Part shown: one piece after another, positions 24,033 through 35,963 of the stretch
Numbering within the stretch: position 1 is the stretch's first letter
Layout: the number at the start of each line of letters is the position of its first letter
Source: Nageia nagi
Lineage: Eukaryota; Pinophyta
Assembly (NCBI GenBank): GCA_050084985.1
Contig: JBITNC010000001.1
Location: forward strand, 179,056,001-179,120,000
Direction: 5' to 3'
Length of the DNA stretch: 64,000 bases
Program-made: the position numbers and the translations under genes
The notes under the pieces: generated by a model
The model's input: the letters and a program-made list of their open reading frames with translations, nothing else
Database searches by the model: none
What the model was told of the DNA's origin: nothing

Positions 24033-24854
24033 GGGAAAATGTCTAAAATACCCTTATATTTTGTCTAAATATCAAAAATACCATTGTCATCTTTTAAATA
24101 TATCACACTTCCATGCTTTTGATGTTTGTGGTGCCATTTTCCAAGGGATTCATTCAAGATCGATATATCCATGAGTTTAGGATTCTAGCCTATCTTTCAT
24201 TGATATCATCAAATGAAAAAGTATGAATCAAACCAAGTTCAAAAGAAATTAGGTATTGATTGATTGGAAGTTCATATGCCTTGAGTTATCTTATATATAT
24301 GATAGAAATATGATTGGAATTTATCATTTGATGTCTCTAGAGAAGCCAATGGAGCCCTTACTATGACATAAAAATCATATAATTGAATCAAGAACTCACC
24401 TCTACATCTTTTCATAGCATCCTACTTATGATCATATCTAACAATAGATATCTTTGTTGAACCCTTCGATCTCCATAGCAATCTAGAAATATTATTTATT
24501 TGAGTTTTTGATTTAGAATAATAGATCAAAAATATCTTGTATAATTTGGTAAAAATAAATGATTCTATGGTGGGAGGTCAAGGCATTTCAATGACATAAA
24601 GTAAAAGTGTATGAAGTAGTAGAAGTATGCACATATATCAATCTTGATTTGTGATCAAATTGAGCATGAATGAATCCCTCAGTAGGTGGCACCATAGACA
24701 CATAATTGTGGAAGTGAGATGTTTTAGTATCCTCATATTAAATTTAATTTTTTTACATATTGAAAAGGTGATAGAGGTATATTTTATATTTTCATAATTA
24801 TAAGGGTATTTTTTATATTTATTCAAAATATAAGGGTATTTTAGATATTTTCCC
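24033..24854. mobile_element. Mutator-like MITE with long terminal inverted repeats
   Basis: 822 bp with terminal inverted repeats of about 75-90 bp. The left end reads GGGAAAATGTCTAAAATACC and the right end, reversed, GGGAAAATATCTAAAATACC, followed in both by CTTATATTTTG and an AT-rich part. An exact 9-bp target duplication flanks it; 9 bp with long terminal repeats is typical of the Mutator superfamily. The interior has no transposase signature (the frame 24638-24826 is non-coding), so it would need a transposase in trans. It is inserted in the U5-side end of a family A LTR. Confidence 0.85.
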
Positions 24855-24863
24855 TAATTATTT
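24855..24863. repeat. 9-bp target duplication of MITE, right
   Basis: TAATTATTT, identical to 24024-24032. Confidence 0.85.
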
Positions 24864-24873
24864 AGAGTCTATA

Positions 24874-25141
24874 TTTTTGTGAACTTGACTAGTCTTACAA
24901 ACCTTATAATTATTTTCTAGGGATCATTATTTCTTTAGATTTTTGCATTGGAAATACTTGATTTTTTCTTATTTTTGGTAGAAATGATTTTTTAAAAAAT
25001 TATAAACTCATATTACTTTTGAATTATTAGAAAATCAAGGAATTTTCATTTTTAGAAAATAAATTTGGCCTAAGAAACCTAGATTTTGAAGGTCATTTTG
25101 TTCAATTTAGTGAGATCTTACATTAGAAAAATTTCCCAAAT
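24874..25141 (+). other. Family A leader, left part, with primer site
   Basis: Starts TTTTTGTGAACTTGACTAGT, matching the primer-site region of element P and the family A copy at 53836. It continues parallel to 53836-53140 read in reverse, including CTTACAAACCTTA. The alignment breaks at 25141, where element B enters, and resumes at 42492. Confidence 0.7.
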
Positions 25142-25889
25142 TATTAAAACCTAAAAAGAAATTTTAATTTAACTAAAATACATATTTTACATATTTCAAA
25201 TGATTTATTTAAATAATTGATTTAATGATATTTTATATGCACACTTACTACATTTATGTTTTATGATATCAAGTCAACCTAAAGATAAGCTCAAGAAGAA
25301 GTCTTGGCACTTGTATGAGCCTAAAGAGGAGCCTTGGTATTAGACCTAATATATATAAAGGTGGAAGGGTTATGCATAAAAAATTATGATATGATATGGA
25401 ATCCTTAATAGGTAGAAATATACTTGGTCCCATTGAATGGTGTTTCTCAACACCATATATCATATATTGATTTTGTTATATTCTGAATTTTGCATTCATG
25501 CAATATTTTCAATCATTATGCATAATAATATGAGCTTAAAAGAGGATTTCTTGATGATGATAAAGGCCCTAACAATTTTTGGGAGAGGCAGCAAGTGGTG
25601 ATGCTCTATTTTGGGTGGTGACACTCCATAGAGGTTGGATCAATGGTTCCATTTTGTAGGGAAGGTTCATCATTGATCTATTTGAGTTGGTTATTTCTTG
25701 TGATAATTGTGATAGGTATGATGAAAATTTTGTATATTCATTAATATAGGTTTTATAGGTTGATTTCAATTAAGTAACTTTGATCATTATCATCTTTCAT
25801 GTGGATATAATATTCTTAAATTCTACTATTATTGGTTGTAATTAAATATAATTAAATAACCCAAATAATTTGTTATTTTGGTTATAACA
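25142..25889 (+). repeat. Element B 5' LTR
   Basis: Aligns end to end with 41738-42491: shared blocks include ACTTGGTCCCATTGA, TGCATAATAATAT and TGGGGAAGGTTCAT or its variant. It starts TATTAAAACC (the right copy has TGTTACCACC) and ends GTTATAACA, so the canonical start TG has mutated to TA. Confidence 0.85.
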
Positions 25890-25998
25890 ATTAATGAATC
25901 CAACTTATTTTTAATACATAATTTATTTAATCACTAGTTATACCAAAAATACTAGGCTTATTGGATATAATTGATATTGTATTTCAAGTATTTCAAAT

Positions 25999-26830
25999 AT
26001 GAAACTCATAGAATTGTTTACCATAATTAATAGCTTTGATCATACTACTAAGGATAATCTATGGAAGATACTTTATGATGATTATGATGATAGAAGTGAG
26101 GAACCTAATGTAGATAGAAATAATAGGTTAATTATATTTTATGCTTTTGGATCTAAGGATTCAAATCATTTTTATGATGAAATCCATAATGAAAAAGAAT
26201 TAGATCTCTAGGTAGAGCCCATTCTTGAGATAAGACCATTCTCAAGATATATTAGGGAGAAGAATATCCCATGGAACATATCAAGTCTTTTTAAATGAAA
26301 TTTGAGTTAAAATTTAGAGTGAATGAGAATTTTATGGAAAAATATTTCCCAACTACATTAAGGGTGATGTCCACACTTGGTACTTTTCTTTTCCCTCTAA
26401 ATAAATCAATTTCTATGCATAACTTATATCTAAACTCTATATGTATTTTAAGTATAATGATCCTAGGAAAATTATTATTTTTAATTTGATTAATGATAAA
26501 CAAGAACCAAATGAGAGATTTGATAAGTTTGCATAAACATTTCAAAATATTTAAAGCATGATACAAGATCTATTATTAAAATCACATGTAAAGGCTATGT
26601 TTGTTCACAAAACTCATCCTAAATTAAAATTCATAGCCCTAGATTATATGTCCCTCTCCTTTATTGATATTATGCATAGATTTATTCTAAAGGAGAAATA
26701 TTTTATTGAAATAGGAAAATTGAAATATAGATACCCTACCAAGGAAATAAGGAAGGGAGTTTATTAGAAAAAAGAAGAAAAATAAGTTCATGTTATTTAA
26801 GAGGCTAAAGATAAGTAGAAACAAAAGATT
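25999..26830 (+). pseudogene. Element B gag, broken
   Basis: Frames 25999-26211, 26295-26489 and 26558-26767 cover a decayed Gag. NKQEPNERFDKFA (about 26497-26535) matches the QKPNESxxEFxxRF box of plant gypsy Gag, and it is followed by stops and HKTHPKLKFIALDYMSLSF. No zinc knuckle survives. The first frame (MKLIELFTIINSFDHT) is rich in charged residues and may be the N-terminus. Confidence 0.55.
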
Positions 26831-27419
26831 CAAGTTAAAAAAATAATCATAAATGCCATATGATTACCTCTAGCTCCTTCAGTAATATTCAAAGATTTCT
26901 TATAAAAAGGTTTGATTGCTTCTAATTTGTAGAAAGAATCAGGACCTGATGATGAAAAAACTATTTGGTACATAGAGGAACTAGTTTATCATTATCATAA
27001 GGTAATATAACACAAAACTAATGCTTGCATGCTCTTGACAAAATTATTAAATAAATTTCTTGATGATGGTAAAATCCAATATGAGACACATATGGTTGAG
27101 ACTATAGATACTGACCCCCTAAGAACTAATATAATTTTCAATGAAGAATGGTATGCCACCACTTGGCATGGGAGGGATATAGAATGAATTCTCTCAATAA
27201 GGCTGAATGAATGGAGGTTCCCCACAATTCAAGTGTGAAACAAATCCTAGAACAAATTAAGGTAAAACATGCCAATATAAGTGTCTTTTACCTTTTACAA
27301 TTATCGATAGCTCGTAGGGATACATTAAAGAAAACTAAAATAGATGTTGATATTCTTGTTGCTAAAGTTTTTGAGTTAGTAACTAATACCAAAATGGATC
27401 TTACTTGCAATGTGCTTTA

Positions 27420-27930
27420 TTTTTAGGATAGTGAATTTCCTAGTAAGGATGATATTGAAAATAATTTAGGATTGTAAATTCATGTCAGTGTTGATGGTAT
27501 TCATGTTAAGAAAATATTAATAGCTACTAGATCAAATGTGAATTTATTATGAACATATTTTCCATCCATTTATGAAAATATGAGAAGAAATATTATTAGT
27601 ATTAAAGGATTTGATAATACTGAAAAATAATGTATTGGTTACATTTCTATGCCTATTGAAGTAGGAGGAAAATATATAAATCAAAAGAGTTTATGTATTT
27701 TAAGAAAAGTTTCCTTATAATTTGTTTCTTGGTATACCTTGGATTCATAATCTTAGAGAATTTACATCTACCCTCCATATGATGGTGAAATTTAGGTATA
27801 AAGGTAAGATGATTATGATGCATGATAAAGAAAATACCATAGATTTATGTTAGGCATCTCAAATATTTTATATTCCTTTTGATTTGATTGACAATGGAGA
27901 GGGTATGTTAAAATTTTCTCAATAGGTGGT
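27420..27930 (+). pseudogene. Element B aspartic protease, broken
   Basis: Translated pieces follow the plant gypsy protease order: GLQIHVSVDGIHVKKILI near 27470-27520, then ATRSNVNLL where families have the catalytic DSGSSVN (the active aspartate is lost), then SIKGFDN, CIGYISMPIEVGG near 27632-27672, YNLFLGIPWIHNLREF near 27715-27760, and STLHMMVKFRYKGK. Two frames are needed. It would cleave the polyprotein inside the particle. Confidence 0.6.
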
Positions 27931-28809
27931 TTTACAAGAAGTTGGCATGGAGATATCCAAACTCTCTAATTTTAATATTTGGTAGAGCTTCAAGGAGTTA
28001 GGATAACCCTTTTTTGTGCCTTATCCCAAGCAATGATGCTTGGAGGAACTTAATTTCAAGTAATTTTCTTCATCCTTAAAGACATTAAAATTCCATTCCT
28101 AATGTCAATATCTTGTATCAAGAATAAGAAGAAAAAATATCATTATTTCCTACATAAGATAGTTTAGGTAAGTATGCATTTCAATAACATTGATTCTACT
28201 TTTTCTACTAAATATTTGCAAAAATATTAGTATAGAGGTAAATTATTAGGTACGAGTAAGGTATTATTGATCCCATACAAAATGAAGGCCATCATAAGAT
28301 AACTTCCAAAATTAGATTTTAATAATCTGCACCTAAGGTGTAGTATTCAACACCCATTTTCCAATATTTTGATAATAAAGAACAAAATGGTGAATATTTT
28401 ATGTTTGATGAGTGGTTGGAATGCAACATGATACATGGTTCAAGTGAAGAGTAGCAAGATTATTATGTTGATCCATTACTACCACCAAGTTATCCTATTA
28501 AAGTGGTCTTTTTTTAGAATAATGATGTTATTCTTGAGATATTGGGCACTAGGAGTGAGTTCTCTACATCTAATGAAAAGAGACTCACTGCATGGATATA
28601 TTATCAAGCCTATTTTAGATAATAATTATCCAAAGATGATCAAGATATTACAAGTTTGCCCCTACTTATTTGAACCTTTCCTTTTTCATTTTTTATAAAA
28701 TTAGGAGGTTTAGGTAGTTAGAGGGTTGGAAGTTTATTTTTATGTTCCTTTTTGGGGTGATGTTTACCAATGTAAGGTGACATTGATCCATTTTTTGGGT
28801 CTTTGATGA

Positions 28810-29575
28810 TTGATTTTGGATGTAGTACTGAGGGAATTGCCCATGCCTCCCCAACTCAATTACAATATATCTTATTTTAGTGAAGAAATAGTGGATGTTA
28901 ACATTGATACCAAAGAGGCACCAAAGTTAATTAAGTTAGGAGCTTGGTTAACTTTGGAAAAAATGGAAAGGTGCCACATATTGTTAATTGGATTTTCTAA
29001 TATTTTTTCCTAGCCCTATTCTAGTATGCCTAGTTTAGATCCCAATTCTATAACTTATAGTTTGGTTTTTAATGATGATGCAAAACTAGTACAACAAAAG
29101 CCTAGAAAGATGCATCCTAAAGTGCCTTTGGAAATTAAGAAAGAAATAGGAAAATATATTACTTTTGATTTTATTATTCCTAATGATTATTCTCCTTATA
29201 TTTCTAACATCATTCATGTAGCTAAGTCTAATGGAAAGATAAGATATTACATATATTTTAGAGATATCAATAATTCATGCCTAAAACATGCCTTTCCTTT
29301 GTATATAATTATATATTCTACCATAAACCAAGAGATTTTATCTTTCATGGATGGTGTTTCTAGCTACAATCAAATAAGTATCAACATAATACAACTTTGT
29401 TACTCTTGGACCATATTTTGTTAGGTGTTCATGCCTTTTGGATTGAATAATATGCAGGTTACTTATCAAAGAGCAATGGTAAGTATGTCCCATGAGATGA
29501 TTCATGATACTATTAAGATTTATGTTGAATATATTCTTACTATATTTAGGGAGAAGGATGACCATATTCCTAATT
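28810..29575 (+). pseudogene. Element B reverse transcriptase, broken
   Basis: Frames 28810-29013 and 29026-29424 carry the reverse transcriptase entry: SMPSLDPNSITYSLVF, KPRKMHPKVPLEIKKEI, then YSPYISNIIHVAKSNGKIRY and FRDINNSCLKHAFPL. After a TAG stop, VFMPFGLNN (near 29430) continues. The catalytic YVDD box is YVEY at about 29522 (IYVEYILT), so both metal-binding aspartates are changed. The linker before 28810 has acidic, stop-broken sequence. Confidence 0.75.
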
Positions 29576-29579
29576 AAAT

Positions 29580-30250
29580 TTCTTTTTTCAAAGAATAAGA
29601 AAGTATAATTTGAAATTTAAACCTCAAAAGTATGTAGTTAAAGTTTCTTCCAATAAATTATTTGGATTTCTTATTTCAATAAGAGGAATTAACATAGATT
29701 CTAAGAAATTTATGGCAATTATTGACATGCCTACAATGAAAAATCTATAGGATATAAGAAGTATTCAAGGTAAGGTTCAAGTAGTAAGAAGATTTATTCC
29801 TTAATTAGTTGATATGACTGCTCTATTCTCTCATTTTCAAAAGAAAGGTGAACATTTATATGGGATACAAAGTGTCAACAATCTTTGGACAACATTAAGA
29901 GGTATATTTTTAATTCTCCCATTTTAGCCACTTATAATTCAAAAATACAGTTATTGATTTATATTTTAGCTACATTACGTATAATGGGTGCAATGCTTTA
30001 TCAAAAAGATGATGAAGATATAGAAAGAGTTATTTAGTACATAAACAAAACTTTGATTGATTATGAAATAAGATATACATCTATTAAGAAAATATGTTTT
30101 ATTATAGTATTTGCTATAGAAAAGTTAGGACATTATATTTATATGAATACAACATATGTTATAGCTCATACTAATCCTTTAATATATTTTCTATCAAAAA
30201 CTTATTTATCTAGATGAGTTAGAAAATGCGTAATATTTATTCAATAATTT
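29580..30250 (+). pseudogene. Element B first RNase H region
   Basis: Pieces IRSIQGKVQVVRRFIP (near 29757), MTALFSHFQKKG and, in other frames, GAMLYQKDDED-like and YFLSKTYLS-like stretches follow the gypsy thumb and RNase H order. Many frameshifts interrupt them. Confidence 0.5.
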
Positions 30251-30439
30251 TAATTGATATTTATCACTCAAAAGTCCATTAAGGGATATCATATAAAATA
30301 TTTTATCACAAACCATCCATGGAACAAGAATCCCATGGTATAGGAATAATTTTTTGATGAGATGAGCATACAACCCTCATATATCCCACATGAAAATGCT
30401 CCACATGGGCTCCATTGCTCAGATCCTAGGCTTGATTTC

Positions 30440-30598
30440 CTTGAGGTGTTTGTTGTAGTTTTTAATGATGAAGAGTAGAAATTATTTTTTTATGATTCAA
30501 AGTGCATGAATGGAGATGTGGTAGAAATTATTTTGATTAATCCTAATGGTGATGTGATTCATATATCATATAGGTTGAGTTTTGATTGTGAATAAGTT
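30440..30598 (+). pseudogene. Element B second RNase H, N-terminal part
   Basis: Frames give MNGDVVEIILINPNGDVI and YRLSFDC, the start of an RVT_3-type RNase H. The domain is cut at 30598 by copia element F and resumes at 39007. Confidence 0.65.
30594..30598. repeat. Target duplication of copia element F, left
   Basis: GATTG; the right copy at 39002-39006 is TATTG, so four of five bases match. Confidence 0.65.
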
Positions 30599-31010
30599 AA
30601 CCCTTTTTTAATAACCTCAAGTTACTAAGATCTCAAGAAGGCACTTCACAATGTATCAACAGAACAATATAATAATACTAGCCAATCTCATAATGAATAC
30701 AATATATAAAGTGGTTCCTCCCTCCTTGGGAGTATGTCCACTAACCAATATCTTCTTATTCTCAAGGACTTCTCTTACATAATCTCTTCCTATCATAACT
30801 TTGCTTCCAAGTTGTATTACAATGAGAGGGGTTACACCTCTATTTATAAGATGAAACCCACTCTTTAACCTCCCTTTTACCCAAGGGTAAGGTTAAATAT
30901 TTTTCTATATTTATTCTCTTAATGATTTAAGGTATCTAAAGATACTTTAAGCATTAAGTGAATTACAATAAAGAGAAATATTATGCAATATTACATTACA
31001 AATTCTAACA
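30599..31010 (-). repeat. Element F 3' LTR
   Basis: 412 bp, from TGAATAAGTTAACCC to AATTCTAACA. It aligns with 38558-39001, which has an extra segment near 38763-38782. Confidence 0.85.
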
Positions 31011-31020
31011 CTCCCCCTTA
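31011..31020 (-). other. Polypurine tract of element F
   Basis: CTCCCCCTTA on the plus strand, i.e. AAGGGGGAG on the element strand, directly against the LTR. Confidence 0.8.
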
Positions 31021-32160
31021 ATGTAATATTGGTATAGAGCGTAAAGGAAGAAAGAGTGAGTAAGAGAGATTTATCCTCCATATATATACAAGTAGATATG
31101 AAAACTTTTACATCTTTTAGAAATAAATAAAATTTTAGTTTAAACTCATTACAATACTATTTAACAAAATGGTTTACAATACAATCATTAACCATAACTA
31201 GTTTCACTATAAGTATAGTCAATCAACACTAAGTTGACATGTGAGCCTCCATGAGCTATAGTAAGTAACCTGCATTCTCAAGATGAAACTTGTAAGCTAC
31301 AAGAAGCTCATAAATAAGACCAATTTAATGCATCATATAAACATTTATATAAATCATGAACTAAGTAATTCCATCCATAAACGGATCAATGATGCATTAT
31401 AAGTTACCATAAAGATGTCAAGCTAATACTTATAGTTATTTGTTGTATACTAGAAACATGTGTTGACAAAAAATAATGAAGCATATGCATATTTCAACCA
31501 CTCACATATGGATAATCAAATAGTTCCAACAAACAAATACTGATTCCTCACATAGTTATAAAAAAATGTACTATAGATCAAACTAACCATGAAGGTGTAC
31601 ATTTATCTCAACACTATGCAACAAAACATGGCCTCCTAGGGATATAGTTCTCATCACAAACTGAATTCAATATAGGAATTAAAACTTCACTTCCCCTTAA
31701 GGATAACTTCACAACCATAAGAAACTTTCAAGGTGTGCACAACAAAGTTTCTAAATTAGCTAGTGAATAAATTAGGAGAGTAAAAGTTAGATGAATAGAG
31801 CTACAGTTTTTTTCATCAAGAACTTTTTACATGATATGAAATACTTGGATTTATATTACACTATAATACATCACTTAATATGCTAAACCCATACTTATAT
31901 TCAGCAAAAGAAGAATGTATAAACAAAGTATACATACCAAAAAGAATTTCAAATACTTTATTAAGAAGGAAGTAGATAAATAGATTCACCAAGAATTCAA
32001 CCTTTACTCCCCTTTTGAAGACAACTTCACCAACTTAATAGAATTCATAAGATTATAGAATTGGGCTTCAAAAAGGGGATTTATGAATAAATTAGCAAAG
32101 TTTAGGATTGTTGGACAATACTACAAGTGTAGAAGATGATACAGATTCTTCTATCTAATG
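31021..32160. other. Element F 3' untranslated part
   Basis: 1.1 kb between the RNase H end and the polypurine tract. No coding signature is seen. Confidence 0.5.
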
Positions 32161-32417
32161 AAGTGGGCTTGAATTTCTACATGGTTTATTCTCTAATGAA
32201 AAACAAGATTCTTTGCCAAAGAAATAAGTAATTGATTATCTAAATAAATTTGATATGGATGAACTTTCTCATACCAAACTTTCAAAAGATGCCTCAACCA
32301 AATGGCTTCCTGGGCTACAAGTGACATTACACTATATTTTGCTTCTATGGTGGAGATAGTAGTAGTAGGATACTTATTATAAGCCCAAGAGATAGCACCT
32401 AAATCAATGCTAAACAC
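32161..32417 (-). pseudogene. Element F RNase H C-terminal part
   Basis: The frame at 32193-32417 reads DLGAISWAYNKYPTTTIST then IEAKYSVMSLVAQEAIWLR, the copia RNase H signature (SWxSKKQPTxxxSTxEAEY ... QEAxWLRxLL). It ends in an HFIR remnant and broken C-terminal sequence. RNase H degrades the RNA strand during reverse transcription. Confidence 0.85.
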
Positions 32418-32429
32418 ATAATTAGAGGT

Positions 32430-33540
32430 TCATTTTATATTATCTATATCTCCCCCATAGTTAGAATCTATGAATCCTAAGAGAACAAATGAGGGTCACT
32501 TGTGATACTTGAAAGCAAGATCCTTAGTTCCCACAATATACCTCAAAATTTGCTTAACTGCATTAAGGTGCTCAACATATGGATTTTTCATAAAAAAATC
32601 CATAAATTTCATAGAAAAGGTAATATTTGGCATAGATATGATCAAATAAATAAGAATACCAATTAGTTTCCTATAAGTTGTAGGCTATAACATCTACCAA
32701 TAGAGAGTTGGAACTAAGAGAGATAGTGATTCTAGGAGAGACTAGTATTGCATCATGCTTGCACTCTTCAATTCCAAAATTTTATAAGATATTTTAGATA
32801 TTATTAGATTGAATAAGATAATTATAATCCTAATATTGGTACACTTGCATACCAAGGTAGTAGTGTAATAGACCAAGCTCTATCATTTCAAAAGTTTTCT
32901 TAAGGTTGGTGATGCACTCTTGTATAAGGATTATATTATTTTTTGTAATAAATAGATCATCCACATAGAGAATAATCAAGATAAAGTATTATTCTTGGTT
33001 GATAAAATAAATATCTATGTTAGAAAAACATTCAAAGAACCTAATATCCTAAAAGAATCCTAAAATATTATGGTCCTATGATTGAGGTGCTTTCTTAAGA
33101 TCATACAAAGACTTATTTAACTTGCAAATAAATGATTATTTGCTTTCCATAATAAAACCTTCTATTTGATTCATGTATATTTCCATATCTAAGTCACCAT
33201 TGAGAAAAACACTCTTGACATCAAGTTGAAAAATGTTCCATCCTTGAGCTATTGTAAGAGTAAGGATCACCCTGACAATAGGTATTTTTACCATTAGAGC
33301 AAAGGTTTCCTCATAATCAACTCCATATTTTTTATCAAAACTCTTGGATACTAACCTTGCTTTATACTTCTCAATTTCTCCAACTAAATTATATTTGACC
33401 TTATAAACTCATTTATTATCAATCACATTCTATTCATTAGGATAAGGAACCAAATCCCAAGTTTGATTTTTCATTACAACCTCATACTCCACTTTCATGG
33501 CATTCATCCAACATTCTTGATTTGAAGCTTCTTTAAAGGA
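32430..33540 (-). pseudogene. Element F reverse transcriptase
   Basis: Minus-strand pieces in order: NQTWDLVPYP (near 33440-33470), YKARLVSKSFDKKYGVDYEETFA (about 33300-33370, two pieces), IAQGWNIFQLDVKSVFLNGDL, and the intact catalytic box ILYVDDLFI with YVDD at 32956-32967, then LGLLHYYLG. This is the copia reverse transcriptase order. Frameshifts and stops lie between the boxes. Confidence 0.85.
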
Positions 33541-34420
33541 TTAAGGATCATTCTTACTATCAATTTTGGAAAATAAGTATTTATTAAGGGTCATACTTCT
33601 TATTATCCTTTGTGTTGGAGAGTTTTGTCCCTTAGGTGACAAATCCACACTGATATCTATCCAATTATGGGAAATAGAAGATTCATCACCCTTATCTAGA
33701 TTCTCACAAGAAGTAGAGTCATCAAGAAGTTCATTTAAATTTACATCCCTTGACATAAATACTACTCTAATGGAAGGTTGGTATAGCTTGTAGCCTCTAT
33801 GCTGATTATCATAACCAACAAAGATACATTTTTTAGATTTTTTATCCATATTCTTCCTTTTCTTAGGAACAATAAAAGCATAAGAATCATAGCAAAAGAT
33901 CTTGAAGTGAGAGATGTTAGGTTTCTTTCTTTTCCATGCCTCAAAATTTTTTTTTCCTTTAACTACTTTCATAGGACACATATTTAAGAGTATATTGTAG
34001 TATTTACAACTTCACCCCATAAGAAGCTAGGAAGATCTCCCAAAAAATATCTTTCCATTTCTTATATGGTTCTATTATTTCTTTCAGTTACACCATTCTA
34101 CTGAGGAGTGTAAGGAACTAAAAATTGTAGCTTGATTCCATACTTGGTACAAAAATCATTGAATTTATTATTATTATATTCACCCCCATTATTAGATCTC
34201 AACATCTTGATTTTGAATCTAGATTGATTTTCTACCAAGGTTTTGAAATATTTGAACCTATCAAAGGTTTTATATTTGTGCTCTAAAATATAGACAAATG
34301 TCATCCTACTAAAATCATCAATAAAGGTAAAGACATAAGATGATCCTCTAAGAGAATGTAATTGGAGATGGAACCATCAAATCTGAATACACAAGTTGAA
34401 GACACTGAGTTGCTCTAGTT
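33541..34420 (-). pseudogene. Element F integrase
   Basis: Frame 34098-34304 holds the integrase core, with KIKMLRSNNGGEY (families have LRSDNGGEY, so the second catalytic aspartate is an asparagine) and FLVPYTPQ. A TAG stop and NGVTERNN follow, the box with the catalytic glutamate. Frame 33541-33981 is the C-terminal part (HFKIFCYDSYAF, KSKKCIFVGYDN, GYKLY) and runs on into the linker to reverse transcriptase (DVNLNELLDDS...). The plus-strand frames 33566-33793 and 33799-33987 are shadows. Confidence 0.82.
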
Positions 34421-34429
34421 GCCTTATCC

Positions 34430-35020
34430 TTAGAATTTTTTTTTATTCATTTTACCTAGAATGCACTTCTCACAAAGACCAATTGTAGATGATATTGTAG
34501 GAAAACCTTTCATAAGTTCATGATATTTCATAACTTGAATATTGTTATGGTTAAGGTAGCCTAATCAATGCTACCAAAGATTGCCTCCATAGGAAAGATT
34601 ACTTGCAAGGCACATCTTTGTTGAAGATTGATCCACAATGTAAAGATAATCTTTCATTGATCCTTTCACCAAAGTGGTAATACCCTTGTTCATGCACCAA
34701 GAGTGTGAGTTAAACTCAAAAGAGTAACCTTTCCTTACAACCTAAATTATAGATAGGAGATTCATAGTGAGTTTAGGCACATAAAGTAGATTCTCAATAA
34801 TCTTTCCTTGTAACCACACACTGCCAATACCTTGAATTTCAAGTACTAAATTATCACCTATTACAAATATATCTTTTCTATACTTATGAAAGTTTTCAAA
34901 CTTATCTTTTTTGAAACACATGTGATTAGTGCATCTTGAATCAACAATCTAATCATTTGACATAGAGTGAGATATAGAGTAAAAGATAACAACATAAGCA
35001 AAATTTTTATCCTTCTTCTT
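34430..35020 (-). pseudogene. Element F protease and pre-integrase zinc region
   Basis: Minus strand: IVDSRCTNHMCFKKDKF near 34905-34950, where copia proteases have the active DSG/DSA, so the third residue is an arginine. Then GDNLVLEIQGIGSV, LLYVPKLTMNLLS, and the pre-integrase stretch ending LCEKCILGK near 34460, with the two cysteines of the HHCC finger. Stops interrupt it. Confidence 0.75.
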
Positions 35021-35039
35021 ATTATTAGGTTTTTTTAGT

Positions 35040-35963
35040 TTTTTAGATATTTTTTCCCCTTATCTTTTCTTTTTCTTATAGCATTCAACTTTCTTATGGC
35101 CATAAATACCATAAAAATTAGAATTTCCTTCTTATTCTTTCTTTTTCTTGTATCAATCATCTTCCATATGATCATAAATGTCACAAAAATTAATAATTTC
35201 CCCCAAATGTAGCTTTGGTTTTTTTGGACTTATCTTGATCATAATTCTTTCTATTTCCACCATTATTGAAGTTCTTCTTAGATGCATGAGAACTCTTCTT
35301 TGCATTATGGTCCTTCTTTTTGAAGTGAGGTTTCATTAGTCCTATTTCCACATAAGATTCCTCAAGAGTGGTGATAAACACTTTATTATTAAGTATTTCC
35401 TCATATTTTAAGAGAAATCTTGACAAATTTTCCAAGTAAAACACCTCTTTCTCATCATCAAGCCTAGTTTCAATAACCATCACAAAATGGATAAACTTAG
35501 TAGAGAGGCTTTGAAGGATAATGAAATTTAAAAACTCATCATTGATCTAAATGCAACCATACCCCAAAAGTTGAGTCCTAAGGCCTATAACCTTATTCAT
35601 ATATATTTCCACACTTTCATTTTACTCTTGACATGATTGTAGTAACTTTTGAAGAATGGTAAACTTCCTAAAGGCTTTGGTGCTAAGGTATATACTCTTT
35701 AGTTTATCTCAAGCTTCTTTTGCATAGTTTGAAGAAGATATCATAAAAAATATCTCATGTAAAATTGCATGAAATATCATAGATATTGCCAAATCATTTT
35801 TTGTATTATAAGCTTCAAGTTCCTTCTCCCCTAATGGAGCAACTTGGTTTTCACTAATAATCATCCAAAATTTTTGTGCTTGAAGTTTAGCTTTCATCCT
35901 AAGTTCCCAAATACCAAAGTTGGAATCATCTAGGATATGCTTGGATGTAAAAGAGTCTTCCAT
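35040..35963 (-). pseudogene. Element F gag
   Basis: Starts MEDSFTSKHILDDSNFGIWE at 35963, a typical copia Gag N-terminus (an aromatic near FxIWxxRMKAxL). KAKLQAQKFWMII and a stop at 35709 follow, then DKLKSIYLSTKAF in another frame. 35190-35483 covers ENLSRFLLKYEEIL and a basic tail. The knuckle is reduced to GIYGHKKVEC near 35090, with the first cysteines lost. Confidence 0.82.

Larger units (their letters stand above)
23382..24873 (+). repeat. Family A 5' LTR (plus), split by a MITE
   Basis: Aligns with the 737-bp LTR at 43394-44130 read in reverse: shared blocks include TAATAAATCATATTTTA, AATATGCTAATCAAGG and ATAGGTGGTT near 23670. The left end near 23382 is matched by eye. The right end TCTATA (24873) is followed by the family primer-site core TGTGAACTTGAC. 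Without the MITE and one target copy it is about 660 bp. It is the oldest LTR of the central nest and lies in element C. Confidence 0.7.

Noticed and set aside
29338-29565. Minus-strand 75-codon frame
   Set aside because: Antisense of element B reverse transcriptase around its YVEY box.
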